From positions 7,689,762-7,749,761 of the forward strand of contig NC_049993.1 of assembly GCF_000003815.2 (NCBI RefSeq): 60,000 nucleotides of DNA. The letters are read 5' to 3'. A program made the position numbers and the translations under genes. The notes beneath the pieces are model-generated. The model had not been told where the DNA came from. It made no database searches and saw nothing but the letters and a program-made list of their open reading frames with translations. Source of the stretch: Branchiostoma floridae. Lineage: Eukaryota; Chordata; Leptocardii; Amphioxiformes; Branchiostomatidae. Below, one piece after another: positions 12,101 through 23,100 of this stretch (position 1 is its first letter; each line of letters starts with the position of its first letter).

Positions 12101-13705
12101 GGTGTGGGATAATACATATTTTGGTGGTTGTTAAATTAGTTATCTTCCCTTGCATACTCAATACTTCATTAAATCTTATTGAGAATGCCAGGGTACATGT
12201 TAATCAAAAGTGACAGCATATACAAATGTAAAAGAGCAAGCAAAAGTTAATGTAAAATTCTTCAAGGTTAACATGATTGTGTATTGCATACATGTGCACA
12301 TTAGTAAATATTTCACTTCAAACTAGAGCTTCTTCAAAGTACTATAATACAATGGGCTGTTAAGATCCTGGATGTTGATTAGGCCATGTTGATTTGATTA
12401 TATGGATGACATCCTCCGGGAACTCCAAAACTGATGCGAGCGAGCGAATAAAAAAAAAGTTTGGCCAAAAAAAAAGTTGTCTTCAGTATGAAATCAAAGT
12501 GGCCAGGAAGGCTGAACATAGGACTAAACACACATAGTATGGTATACCATGATCCTCTGGACCTGAATTTTCTGTACTGGTACCTCCCCCAACCAACAAT
12601 AGATTTTTTTCTTTCCTTTCTTTCACATCTTATTCTTTGACTTTAGATTCATTTTGGCATTCTATATATGGCATTATTTATCTGTTTTCTGATACTTTTT
12701 TTCGATCTACGGAATATTTGTGCTCAATTTACAGCTGCTTTGCACAATTCAATGTGTGGTCGAAAACTTTTTTTTTTTGTGGAAATGGCCGAAAATTGGT
12801 ACGAGCGCGGATGTCATCCATATAATCAAATCAACGTGGCCTTACTAGTAATATAATCTTTTTGTCTTTTCTTCTCCTACCCAGGCCACAAGTATCGAGA
12901 ACTACTTTGAGCGGGAAGAGAAGAGGCTGGAGTACTATGTGGACAGGCTGTTGTTCAGGGAGAAGGAGAAGAGAGATATCGATGCAGAAGAACAGCGAAT
13001 CAAGAATGTAAGGAACCCATTATCTGTTGTAGTAACCAGTAGATACAGTAGATCTAGTCATACATGAAGGTAACTAATTGTCTTCAGCTGGACTTTGTTT
13101 CCTATTGGACATCCAAAAAAAATTGTCTTCATTCATAGTTAGGGTACAAAAGACCAATTTCTCCCAGATCACTTCAGTGTCACTGAGGAAGGATAGTGGA
13201 TTCTATCTGAAACGTCTGACAGTTTCCAAAGTCATATCCAGTTGCTTGAGTAACTACTTTTTGGCAAATCATAGGCAACTAATTTCATCTTCACAGTACA
13301 TATACATAGTGATATAAAAAGGATCATTGCAATTTTTCTGATACATGTATTTATGAGCTGCATAAAATGATGATGCATTGCATTTTTTCTCTCACAACTA
13401 GCAGAGTGAAAGTGGAGCCGGTGTAATTCAGAAACAAATATGTTAACTCAAGATACTTTCTCTTGCCTATGTCATTTTAATGGCAGTCCCAAAATATCAT
13501 ATCTGTAAAGGTTACATATATCATAATTATATAGATATTGACTGGCTGTTCCATCCATTAGGCCCCACCCCCTGCAGAGGAGAATGAGGAGCAGGTTCAA
13601 GAGAAGATGAGAAGAGAATATGAGGCGTATCTGCAACTGGAGAACGAGCTGCTAATTTCACTGGGGGTCAAACAGGAAGAGGATGAGCCTCTGCCTGAGA
13701 AGTGA
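182..13705 (+). CDS. DNAI3: Dynein axonemal intermediate chain 3 (WDR63), 5'-truncated, 18 exons in window
   Basis: Intermediate chain of the two-headed inner dynein arm (I1/f) of motile cilia, orthologous to Chlamydomonas IC140 by family knowledge. Exons: 182-363 (start uncertain, 158-182), 813-917, 1173-1322, 1686-1885, 4549-4665, 5077-5267, 5693-5817, 6667-6846, 7242-7364, 7788-8000, 8216-8300, 9152-9300, 9794-9857, 10539-10669, 11225-11429, 11898-11989, 12885-13007, 13562-13705. All junctions are GT-AG and phases agree, giving about 858 residues in the window. The whole length aligns with vertebrate WDR63. Signatures include AVSDFSPAKQLV, DFKYGQNFYLITTEE, KEYQSFTDLQFS, SDPNIIAGGCINGQVVLWDI, RYCAVSSIENSHH and HWSPTRPGVFFIATEEGNVE. 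WD-type blades end in VVLWDI, CVMVWDTR and VEVWDLL. The C-terminus is a charged helical tail rich in E, K and R, ending EDEPLPEK before TGA. The Arg/Ser-rich GGGMRRESTMGGFGRSRSAK stretch in exon 12 looks lineage-specific. The N-terminal exons lie before the window, and an assembly gap falls in the intron after exon 7. Confidence 0.94.
2141..3654. mobile_element. 1.5-kb inverted-repeat DNA element, Harbinger-like, in DNAI3 intron 4
   Basis: The element starts GGGACCGTACGGC and ends with the inverted match GCCGTACGGTCCC. The similarity of the two ends continues about 45 bp inward through a G-rich stretch (AGGGGGGAGGGCCGGTCGCC type). TTA directly flanks both ends (2138-2140 and 3655-3657), which fits the 3-bp TWA duplication of PIF/Harbinger elements. 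Inside each end lie repeated GGGGGAGGGCC(A/T)AGCAAAAA units. No transposase reading frame is visible, so it is non-autonomous. Confidence 0.75.
5943..6042. other. Assembly gap (100 N)
   Basis: Exactly 100 N lie inside DNAI3 intron 7. Protein continuity across it (exon 7 ends in DPIHPQ, exon 8 begins LLLEAPDDIF) shows no exon is missing. Confidence 0.99.
6198..6582. mobile_element. MITE with TAGCCTGGGTA termini in DNAI3 intron 7
   Basis: The left end TAGCCTGGGTACCATCC and the right end CAGATTATACCCAGGCTA are inverted. Inward of them, GTTTGCTCC pairs with GGAGCAAAC. ATTATA occurs next to both ends as a possible target duplication. The interior has no coding sign. Confidence 0.65.
8288..8555 (+). 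repeat. 35-bp minisatellite built on the DNAI3 exon 11 donor splice site
   Basis: The true donor (AAGGCACATG|GTAGG, GT at 8301) is followed by six similar donors, GGCACA(T/C)(G/T)|GT(A/G)AGA. Their GTs lie at 8344, 8379, 8414, 8449, 8508 and 8543, mostly 35 bp apart. The spacer is TTCTTACTGTTNGCACACAG. Each unit keeps the last exon bases and a plausible 5' splice site. Confidence 0.8.
8829..9025. mobile_element. MITE of the ACTGTAAATGCA family, copy 1
   Basis: The ends are ACTGTAAATGCA and TGCATTTACAGT, with internal TTCGCGGTGGTTT blocks in both orientations. Related copies lie at 22987-23204 and 53249-53458. This copy is in DNAI3 intron 11. Confidence 0.8.
9514..9536. repeat. (TA)n microsatellite
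   Basis: An uninterrupted TA run of about 11 units in DNAI3 intron 12. Confidence 0.9.
9924..10100. mobile_element. Degenerate MITE of the GCTAGTTCACCTTTATCC family
   Basis: It begins TGCTAGTTCACCTTTG and ends GATAAAGGTTAACAGCAGTTA, a diverged inverted pair. The interior (AACAGGGATATCAAGTC and GTTACCCTGCAGATAAAGG) matches the better copies at 54921-55137 and 56918-57140. Confidence 0.55.
10129..10151 (+). pseudogene. Partial duplicate of DNAI3 exon 14 start (possible 23-nt microexon)
   Basis: The bases ATCCCAAGCCTTCCTGG after a CACACAG acceptor repeat the first 17 bases of exon 14 (10539 onward). The copy ends in TTAAAG|GTAAGA, a strong donor. Including it would shift the frame of exon 14 (23 nt), so it is probably a decoy or a poison microexon. 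Confidence 0.55.
10229..10452. mobile_element. 224-bp MITE between the two copies of DNAI3 exon 14 start
   Basis: The left arm ATTCTTGAAATAGTTGAACT and its continuation (10229-10272) are the reverse complement of the right arm at 10409-10452, nearly perfect over more than 40 bp. A diverged partial copy of the arm is at 17346-17385. Confidence 0.75.
12381..12842. mobile_element. 462-bp MITE of the AGGCCA family in DNAI3 intron 16
   Basis: The left end AGGCCATGTTGATTTGATTA pairs with the inverted right end TAATCAAATCAACGTGGCCT. Beyond it, GGATGACATC pairs with GATGTCATCC. Related ends occur at 43800 (single end), 44221-44583 and near 48530. Confidence 0.75.
13076..13275 (+). repeat. SINE/LINE-tail repeat, copy 1
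   Basis: Shares a block of about 190 bp with 25230-25447 and a shorter tail with 18680-18785. The common landmarks are CAGATCACTTCAGTGTCACT, GAAACGTCTGAC and CAGTTGCTTGAGTAACTACT. The shared 3' end and variable 5' extent suggest retrotransposition, but the family is not recognised. It lies in DNAI3 intron 17. Confidence 0.6.
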
Positions 13706-13772
13706 AGCATGGCTTCTTCATGGCTATTAGAGCTGATTTGTGAAAACTACTGTCTAAATTTCACTGAAACAT

Positions 13773-14052
13773 CATCCTCCTATGCAGGGACATCCAACAG
13801 CCAAACCGCCTTTCTGGATGTACCCTGCTTTCTCATCTGTCACTCTTAGTTCCTGTGGACGTCCCCCCACAAATTAGCTGTCAGCCAATCAGAGAATAGG
13901 CCTTTTAGCTTTGAAAAGGGGTCTTGCATATATAAGGGTAAGCTCATTAATGATTATAAGCAGGGCGGTTAGGAACTAAGGGTGACAGTTGAGACAGCAG
14001 GGTACATCCAGACAGGCAGTTTCGCCGTTGGATGTCCCTGCGTAGGAGGATG
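13773..14052. mobile_element. hAT-like MITE in the DNAI3 3' UTR
   Basis: The ends CATCCTCCTATGCAGGGACA and TGTCCCTGCGTAGGAGGATG are inverted. The flanks TGAAACAT (13765-13772) and TGAAACGT (14053-14060) look like an 8-bp target duplication, typical of hAT elements. It starts 67 bp after the DNAI3 stop, so it is probably transcribed in the 3' UTR. The interior (CAATCAGAGAATAGGC and GGGTAAGCTCATTAAT) recurs in inverted orientation in the element at 41834-42209. Confidence 0.75.
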
Positions 14053-14475
14053 TGAAACGTGACACATTCCCATTTGGGCTTGTAGCTCGTCTGGGGTATT
14101 GCGTTTTTGTATAGATTTATAAGGTTGATGTTTTAGGACACTTGTTGGGGCTTGTTTGGATTGCATTGTAGAGAATATGGACATCTAATAATTTGTATAT
14201 ATTGTACAAGAAAGTGTATGTAGTTTATCTATGTTGTCCAATGTCACCTAATTGATGTAAAATTTGGCACTATATGAAGCCACTATACCTGAATATTGTT
14301 GATCATATTAAAGGCTGATTTTTATATGAAAATGAGGTTATGGAAATGTTATCATACATGTACACCATTAAACTTTGAAAAAAAATTTTTGGTGACCATT
14401 TAGTTCTTTGTATACATTTCATCAAGGATTAATGTGCATCCTTATGAAAAAAATACATTACACACTTTCCCTGTA

Positions 14476-14481
14476 AATAAA
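14476..14481 (+). terminator. Probable polyadenylation signal of DNAI3
   Basis: AATAAA lies 770 bp after the stop codon and is the first canonical hexamer found in the 3' flank. The cleavage site is not determinable from sequence alone. Confidence 0.5.
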
Positions 14482-14499
14482 GTTGCTCCAAAAGCTATA

Positions 14500-17174
14500 C
14501 TCAACTCTGCTTCCTCAGTAACTCAAACCAAGGTGGTTTAAGATGAATTGAACCAAACAAATGGCAATGGCAAAAATAAAACAAGCACTGGCAACTCTTA
14601 ACAAGACTGGAAAGTAAAATAACATTAATTTTCAAACTGAGCATAGTCCTAAGTTACACATTTCTTCCTCCACGGCCAACATTCTTTATACAACTCCATC
14701 AAAACATTCATATGTTCAACCTCTCTCTTTATTTCACTTGTCCATTTCTAGTCAGAAGAGACATCCTAAATTGGCCTCTGGCACAATACTGCATTAATAT
14801 TAGTCATCAACACTGTCTAAATCACGGACTTAGTACTCTTTCCAATGGGGTAATAAAAGGTTACATCAAGCAGGGTCTTGTGCTCTGCACAGACATCAAC
14901 AAAGGATTAAAAAAGATCATTAATCATCATCCATTTGGATCCATTGATCTGAAGTCAAACATTTCATGTTGTACTGAAATTGTAATTTTTCTTGCTTACT
15001 TCCCCCTTCTAAAAATACATGGAACAAGTTGGTTGATTGTCACTTCAGGCTCTCTTCATACAACAGCACATTAAAATTACACAAAGTGATAAAATGGCAC
15101 TGTATTCATTCACTACTTAAATCCAACAATACAACATCGGTAATAGTCATAATCACAGTTATATAAAAATGCCTAAACCATTCTACAACTTCCAGTGTGC
15201 CATTATTGGTTCTACTGTTTCAACTTTCTTAGCTGAATGAAGATCATGATCAGTTCTTCCAGACTTCATTCTGGGTTAGAAAAAGACTTGTCCTCAGTAG
15301 TACCAAAATCACCACATCTAACTTGGCAAGACATTTTGTGAACAACCATTCTGGTCATGGAAGCTTTCTGTAACTTAAGAAGTTTCTGGAGAAATAAATG
15401 TATTCACATTGTATATGTATGTTTTGGTGCATTTGTGTACATGGCAGGCATCAACTGATTGCTCCATACAATGTAACTTCTGGGACTATTTTGAGCTCTT
15501 CTTTTTTTTCAAATACTAATAAAAAGTATTATTGGGGGAAAGTTTGTGACAACTCATTAAAATCAGCCTATGATGAAATACAAATTGAAGATTTCTACAA
15601 TCTTGACAGGTACATGTATGTCTTACATGGCACAAGTGACTTTGGGTTCTTCAAATAGTAGTACAAATAGGATAATGCTCTTGTCAGGATTGTATTGTCA
15701 GCATACATGTGTGAAATAAATGTACACAAATGAAAATTCAGGCAATGATATTAAAATTGAAAGCCAGGCTGCAAGATTACATGTAAGCTATCTGCAAGTA
15801 CATCAATAAGTATCAGTTTAAAAAATTAAAAGACAAATATAAAGATGTCATAGACATCATTTCAGTTAACAGTTTTGTGGTATTCTATTTTCAAATGTCA
15901 GGGGGGGCAGTCTAGAGAAATTCTCTTTGTTCTACTTTCTTATCAAAGGTATTGGTATCATTATCAATGTAATCTTTTCTTTATAAAAAAATATCAGAAA
16001 AGGAATACTTCTCAATGTCTATCATCAAATCTTATTTGAAAAAGTATGACTTGGAAACAAAAAAATGGAATGTTCCTTAGGTCTTGCTTGTATCCATGTA
16101 CATGTAAAGGACAAGGTTTTGGGTGGTTATATGAGGGTGTTGTTCAAGTTGGTTGGACAGTAACAGTATCACAGTGGTTTGGCTGTACAATCTGACACTT
16201 CAGATTTTTGTGTAAAACTTCTCTCTTCAAAAAATAAACTTAAGACGGTTTGAGTAAAATTCCAGTTCATGCAACAGACGACAATCAAAAAAGCAATCAA
16301 GATTTTTTGTCATAATGTCTTTGGAATGCATCTTTGGGAGTCACACTCGATGTCACTTAAAATGAGCATGAAATGGTCATAATAATAGTCCATACGTGTA
16401 CAACAAAGCAGCATACTTATCAATAACTGCAGCAAATACTACACGGCACTTTACTGACTCTACATTGACATAACTTACAAAAGACGATGTCATAGTGGAC
16501 TCTAAATCATGCAAAAATCCAACTAAACATAGGATCTAAAACAATCCAACGAAGAACTTTTATTCCTCTACAAATCTAGAATTCCACTCTTTTGTGTGTT
16601 CCTATACAATCCTTTCATAGATCTACCGTGTTTCGTCCTCATAATTCATATCAGCAACAATTTATACAGCATTAGAGTCCACTAGGAAGTGCATGTATAG
16701 AAAGAAGCACATTCGTGTATTTTGGAGATAAACCCAAAGACAAGAAACTTTCGTTTCCAAGCAAACATATACATTAATTGGTGCAGAAGGCAACACCACT
16801 TTCTAAAAGTGGCTAGGAATTTGGCTGGTTGCAGCAGAACATTTTTTCCTACCACACATATACGTACACATAACAGCTAATGCTAGTATGGTCACATTTC
16901 TAAACCCGGGCCCGGCTGTTTTCAGAAACGAAAATTAGAAATACCTAGAAATGAGCACAAATCATGCCAACCTTTCTTATGTTTTGTGTATTTTGGTGTC
17001 TTTGATATCATATTTTTTGTTCCTGAAAGCTGCCCGGTTGGGCCCCAGATTGGAAATGTGATCTAGGCATAAAACAGACAGTAGCTCTCGAACACTGTCC
17101 CTCTTGTAAGGCGTAGCTGGTCTACACAAGAAGGCACCTACAGGGTCCAACAGCCACGCGGTACGGAGTGACCG
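14500..17174 (-). other. Convergent interval: probable TAX1BP3 3' UTR and spacer
   Basis: No coding exon is visible in this 2.7-kb AT-rich interval between the convergent DNAI3 and TAX1BP3 genes. A minus-strand AATAAA at 16559-16564 could end TAX1BP3 about 610 bp past its stop. Others lie further away, so the true 3' end is uncertain. Confidence 0.4.
16891..17061. mobile_element. MITE of the GTCACATTTCC family, copy 1
   Basis: The ends GTCACATTTCTAAACC and GATTGGAAATGTGAT are inverted. Both carry GGGCCCGGC-type cores and AGAAACGAAAA-type inner blocks. Relatives lie at 32999-33137 and 37944-38086, with partial ones near 23774, 27600 and 28283. Confidence 0.65.
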
Positions 17175-20100
17175 TTACATGGAGGGATTCCCTCGAGTTC
17201 GCAGGATGTCAGGTCTGAAGATCTTCAGTCGTATGACCTGTTCTTTTTTCTTGGTCAGGTATTTGATGGCATCCTTGTGTGTGGCCATTGTCAGGTCATA
17301 GCCATTGGCCTGTGGAGGTAGATAATAACAACAATCTGGATAAAGTTCAACTGTAGTTTCCAACACTATAAATTGGACATTTTTTACTGCCCTACTTCGA
17401 GGGAGTGCCATGGACTTTCTGCAACTTAAGAGAGAGTGATCAGTACTAGAAACCGATCATCGCTACAGGTGAACAGCTACATGTACTCCAACAAAATAAA
17501 GAAACATCAAACCTGTAATATTTTGTCCCCTGGATTCAGCCCTGCCCTCGCTGCTGGTCCATCAGGCATAACATTGGTTACAAATATGCCCTGTAGTAAG
17601 AAAGCAAGAAAGACCATACTCAAGTACTGTACATGTGAACAATATATCATTGAAGTGCAACATTGACAATGAAACACAGTATTCTTGCATGTAGTATTGT
17701 TTTTGGCTTGTGACATTATGTATGTCTGGATATACATGTGTGTGTGTGTGTGTATGTATGTATGCATGTGTGTATATGTGTGTATATGTGAGTGTGTGTG
17801 TGTGTCTTTGTGTGTGCATGTTTCTGCCATCTCTGATTATATCGGTGATCAGTGTTGTTGTTATCGTCTCCAAAATAGGCTGCTTTGTCATATCGAGACA
17901 TGTCTTTTGGTTTGTCTCTCATACATTCTTCAATCAGAAGAAAATACAATTCATTGTCAGACAGTAAAAAAAATGTTAAAGCTTTCGGCAAACCATACCA
18001 GTGGCTCAATATCTGAGTCAAAAGTACACAGCAAACAGCAAACACTTGCAGGAATGTGTGCAATGTAAAACATGAATGCCAGATTCTTGCTGTGCCCCGG
18101 AGCACCTCTAGTAAACAAACCTGCTTCCTGTACCTGAAAGGAAGGTATGTCAAGTGGCACAACTTGTCAATATGCAAATCATTTAGATCTAAATTTTAAT
18201 CAAGCACAGAGTAGGAAGAGCATATTCCTGTACATATGGCCATAGTTGGTGCTTATGTAGCATCACAATTGAATGATGATAAGCTGTTAAAAGTAAGCTG
18301 ATGAAACCTATTGTATTTAAGGTGATAAAAATTTTTTTTGTTGATCCTACGAGAAAACATGACCCGTAACACTGCAACCACAAAATAAATACACATTCCT
18401 GAATTCTGACCATTTGTGGTTGCAGTGGTTGCAATAGGGTCTAACACAGCATGCCTTATAATAGTTATGTACCTACATTTTTGTACCTACATTTTTGTAC
18501 ATTTTTCTACAAAAATCTGAGAACCAATTATTAGTAAATCTTTATGGCAAAAACAAACAAAAAACAGTTGTTGTCCAAGTTGAGTTCTAGGCAAAAATTG
18601 ATAAGGTGTGATCAGGACATTTGTCATAGAATGCTGTGCAATTTCGTGCCGGCTGAGACAGAACCAACCACTTGGTATCCGCTAATTTTCGCCAGTGTCA
18701 CTGACGAAAACTAGTGGATACTAGTTAAAGCGTCTGACCAATTCCAAAACCATATCCAGTTGCTTGAGTAACTACTTTTTGGCGTCATATTACCTGGATG
18801 TCTAACCTACATCGACGTGACAGGCATAATCATAATATATAAGAAGTGAACCCACCGTGTCATCTGGTGCCCATGGATTTTTGCTGGGGTCCTGGTCGAT
18901 CCCTCCCCCTATGCTGAACCCCAGCCCTGCAGACCCTCCCACAGGCTCCTTCACAATCTCTATTAGCAGCTGCAGGGGAAAAACAAGCAGTCATGATCAA
19001 TACATACTCTACTGCACCTGTATAGATAAAGTACTTTAAACCTTGAAATATTCATTTCATTTTTGCAGAAAATAGAAGTCTTGTAGTTTTACAGTACTGC
19101 AGAATTTGTTTCAACCACAATCTTTAAAGACTGCTAAAATTAAAGATATCATAATTCATATAGAATATTAACTTATTTTATTATTACATGTATCTTGGAA
19201 TATCATAATCATATATTCTCTTATATAATGTCCTTGCTATGTAAAACATATGCATCATTCCCCTCCTACCATGAAATAATAAAACCACCACTAAAATGCA
19301 ATTACAACTATCCAAAACCTTTCTTGGGATTGATTTTTTTGTGAAAACAGGGTTGTACAAAATAGATTCAGAATGTCAGAAACATTCAGGAATATCCTAT
19401 CTGTTGTTTCATTTGCTTTTTCAGCCCTGTAATTTTGTGCGTACCCTCTCTCTGTCTTATTCTTAAGATTAGTATTGTCCTCACTGCCCCGATCCAACTG
19501 GTGAATTGGGACAGAACAAGAGCCAATCAATACACCTGAGTCAGAGCACTGCACATTACCATCACAAGGACTCCCAGCTGATCTCACTTCCTTCCCCTTT
19601 CACCTCCCTTTTCCAACGCATAAGGCTATTGACAGTAAAAAATCCTGTTGTTTCACATCAATGAGACAAGGAGGAAGATCATCACTTTCCCCTGATTAAA
19701 GGCAGTGGGACAGCTGCCGAAACCAGCGATGAAAAATTAGAATTAGGAAAGCAATATTTTGGGTTGATTTACTTCAGTACCAACACTATAGTAATACCAA
19801 TGTTCTAGCAGTTTACAGGAAAATCCTAACAATTCCAAGGAAGTTATTTCCTGTTATCCATGTCCTATAAGATCCGTCACGGCCGACACAACAACATAAC
19901 ATTAGCATCGGGTTTCACTCCATCTGCTTACATACAGGTTCCTGTCAGGAAGCATCCTTGTAAGAGGAATTTCAGGTAAACTGAATTCCAATGCAGTGAC
20001 TGCCTTTAAACTATGGCATTCTAAAACAAATAGTTATCTAGCTGTATAGTATCAGTATACTAAATTACAATGTATCAATCCTTTCCTTTCTAATTCTCTG

Positions 20101-23100
20101 GTATCAGAAATTAGTAGTACACATGTACCAGTAGTAGGGGGAGGATGCATAAGTGTGGGCCAAATTTGTTGGCTCAAATGGCTGAAGCTATGTAACATGT
20201 GTTCATAACATTACAACAGAAGAAGACAAATATCCCAACAGCAGATGTTTTGCTTCTTGTTTCAACTTCATACACTAAGTTACAGTGTCCATCTGTTAGG
20301 TCTGAATGTTATATACAAAATCAAGGAGACTGAAATCTGCACTTGTTCGAAATGTCTCTTCAAACTAAAGACGTGGTGGCACTAAGGATTGATTACAACA
20401 CTGCAATTGGAGTCAGTATGTTCAAGGCAAAGGTTTGGCCCTGTTCTATACATTGAGGTCCCTCCCCCATGAATGTGCTATACACTTCAAAGGATTACAA
20501 TCTGTACAACATATGGCTTCAGCACTTTTCATTCTGTTTCCTGTCCGCAAGTCAAATGTAAAATGCAGCAATCACACACTGTATCAGGCCATTTTAGACC
20601 CATAATTAGCTCGGAAAGGGTGGCAATATATGGCTTTTAAAATTTAATGTTAAAAATATTTTGATGTGTTCAACCACGCAAAGTGTCAAATAACACCAGT
20701 GAGTAGGCAGTGCCTGCTGGAACCAATGTGTACTATGCCAAGACTATAAACACATTTTGCATATTATCTCACATTTTGCATATTAACATTAACAAAAAAG
20801 GGCAGTTCAAGTTAACTGGTTTTCGAATTAAATTGCCTAAGAACAACAGTAGAGATATGATTCACACTTCCCATGTTCCATATCAATTCCCTAAAGGAAG
20901 ATTAAAGTTTAAACTTGACACTTGGCCATTGGGTGTTTGAGGCCCCAAAGGGGTAGGGTGCATTTTTTCCAGCCCGGTGACGAAATGATCGCCGCATTGG
21001 AAATAAAAGTCTCAAGTCACTGCTCGAAATCCTTGTGTTTTCTCCACCTCTCTCCTAACCCTGGACTTGACCCCAGGACCGTGGGGTCAACACAAAGGGG
21101 TGGGGCAGCGGAACTGTCAAAGACTCAGAACCTATGGCCCGGCTTTCTTCCAGCCTCTATTCCCTTCAATTGTACATCATTAGGACTTCTAAGTACTACA
21201 TAATTTGTAGCGTCTGTGTATAGTAAGACTCTGTGTGGGAAAACGGAAATACCCGAGACAGACGGACAGACGAACTGCACACAAAAATGGACCAGGCCGA
21301 GAGCTATAGGGCCAGGCTACGTAGTATGTTTGTGTCATCTTGAGAAGCGATCTCACCCAATCTTACCAACGCTAGCTACTCGCAATCGAAAGTTCGAGAC
21401 GTTAGATCTTAAAGTGTAAAGGTCTTGAAGACATACAACCCTGGAAATAAGGGGGACAACTCACGCAAGGAATGCCGCCGATCGGAGACCCGGCCGCCAT
21501 GACGCCCTGATATCACTACCGGAGAAACGCTGTTTTATACCCAGCACCCCCTGCGGCGAGGGTCTTTCAAGGGTTCTACGGGATTCTTGATTCGGGGCAA
21601 AATTCTACCATATGTAACCAAGGACATAACTCGCGTAACATTTACTGGTTTCCTGATCCCTGTGACATATTTGTATGGCCTTCAAATTTGCCTAGGGCGA
21701 AAAAGACATGTTTTATACCAATGAACAATTTCATAAAACCCTCTGCATACCCTTCAAGCTTCTTCCTCTCCGCTATGTCTGTGGGAGAGGTGTAGCAAGT
21801 GCCATTCAATTGCAGTGCCCAATCCATATCTAGCTAGGAGAGGTGATACACAAAAGAAATATTTACACACATAAAAGAAATAATGTATTGAATGATGTAT
21901 GCGAAACATAATCATTTTAGATTCATTCCATGATTCTCATTCAGTGATGGGTAATGAAAGTTTAGGAAGTAAGGTAAGTACATAATGGAAGTTCAACTCA
22001 TGGGATAATGGCATTGCCTGCTTTTCGCCGATGAAGGCTTAGTCATTCAGGTAATAACATACACAATGCACAAGTTTCAAGCAACCGGATAAATGTTGTT
22101 TACGGCAAGGAGGTCAATCTCCTTGTTTACGGTTAGACCGTTGTCAGATAGCATCCNNNNNNNNNNNNNNNNNNNNNNNNNNNNNNNNNNNNNNNNNNNN
22201 NNNNNNNNNNNNNNNNNNNNNNNNNNNNNNNNNNNNNNNNNNNNNNNNNNNNNNNNCGTTACTTGCGGTCGACGTCATATTTTTACTCCCGGAGATCTAC
22301 TGTTGAAAACAATGAAGCGCTACTACAGGTATATAGATGAAGAAACTGCTACTTACTGGGTGGTACTAGTATTCTGTTACATTTTCTAAATCAGTTACAA
22401 GTTTTAGCGACAGCTGCCGTTAACATGTTATGACATCACGCCCGGTTCTGACGACAGTGTCAACGACCGTGAGAAAAGTCAACGTAAGTTATGTCAGAAC
22501 CCACGCGAGACGATGATGATGGTGATAAGGCCACAGCAAGTAATTTTATGGATGACATCGTCCGCAGACTCCACATGTAAATGCAAGAGTACGAAAAACA
22601 CAAGATGGCCCATTGTTTTGTTTTTTCAATGTCACAGCTAACAAGGCTTTTATCCCTATCACTACAACCAAGGAGGTTCAATGACAATGATATGAGAAAC
22701 TGAAGGCTACCGCACTGGTGCCACTTCAACAAGTATACTCAAGGTGATCATACCAGTGATGACCTCACCTCTACAACTGACCGAAACAGTGTTTCACTTC
22801 TGCAACTACACTCCTGGCTTCCTCACTAGTGTCACTTCCAGAAGTACTATAAAGGCTAGCACAAGACATGTATTCCCGCCGAAATCAACGCGCGCGTTGA
22901 TGTAATCCATGAATTCGAAATGCACTTGATAACTTGATTGCTCTAGTATTGTATAAGGAACAACGCGTATGGCAAAATCAGGAAATACTGTAAATGCATT
23001 TAAGTTTGTGGATATTTAAGTTCGCGGTAGCGGAAAATGGAATTTTCGCGGTGGTTTTAATTTCGCGGTAGCACCGTGCACAATAGTCTCTTACTGCCAT

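Noticed and set aside
17507-18177. Several open frames across the TG-rich tract, on both strands
   Set aside because: Their length comes from the (TG)n microsatellite. Only the 26-residue PDZ exon at 17513-17590 is real.
21642-21827. 61-codon minus-strand frame beginning MDWALQLNGTCY, with a GT after LEG
   Set aside because: Considered as an alternative TAX1BP3 first exon. It has no similarity to the family and its donor phase and intron position are not supported.
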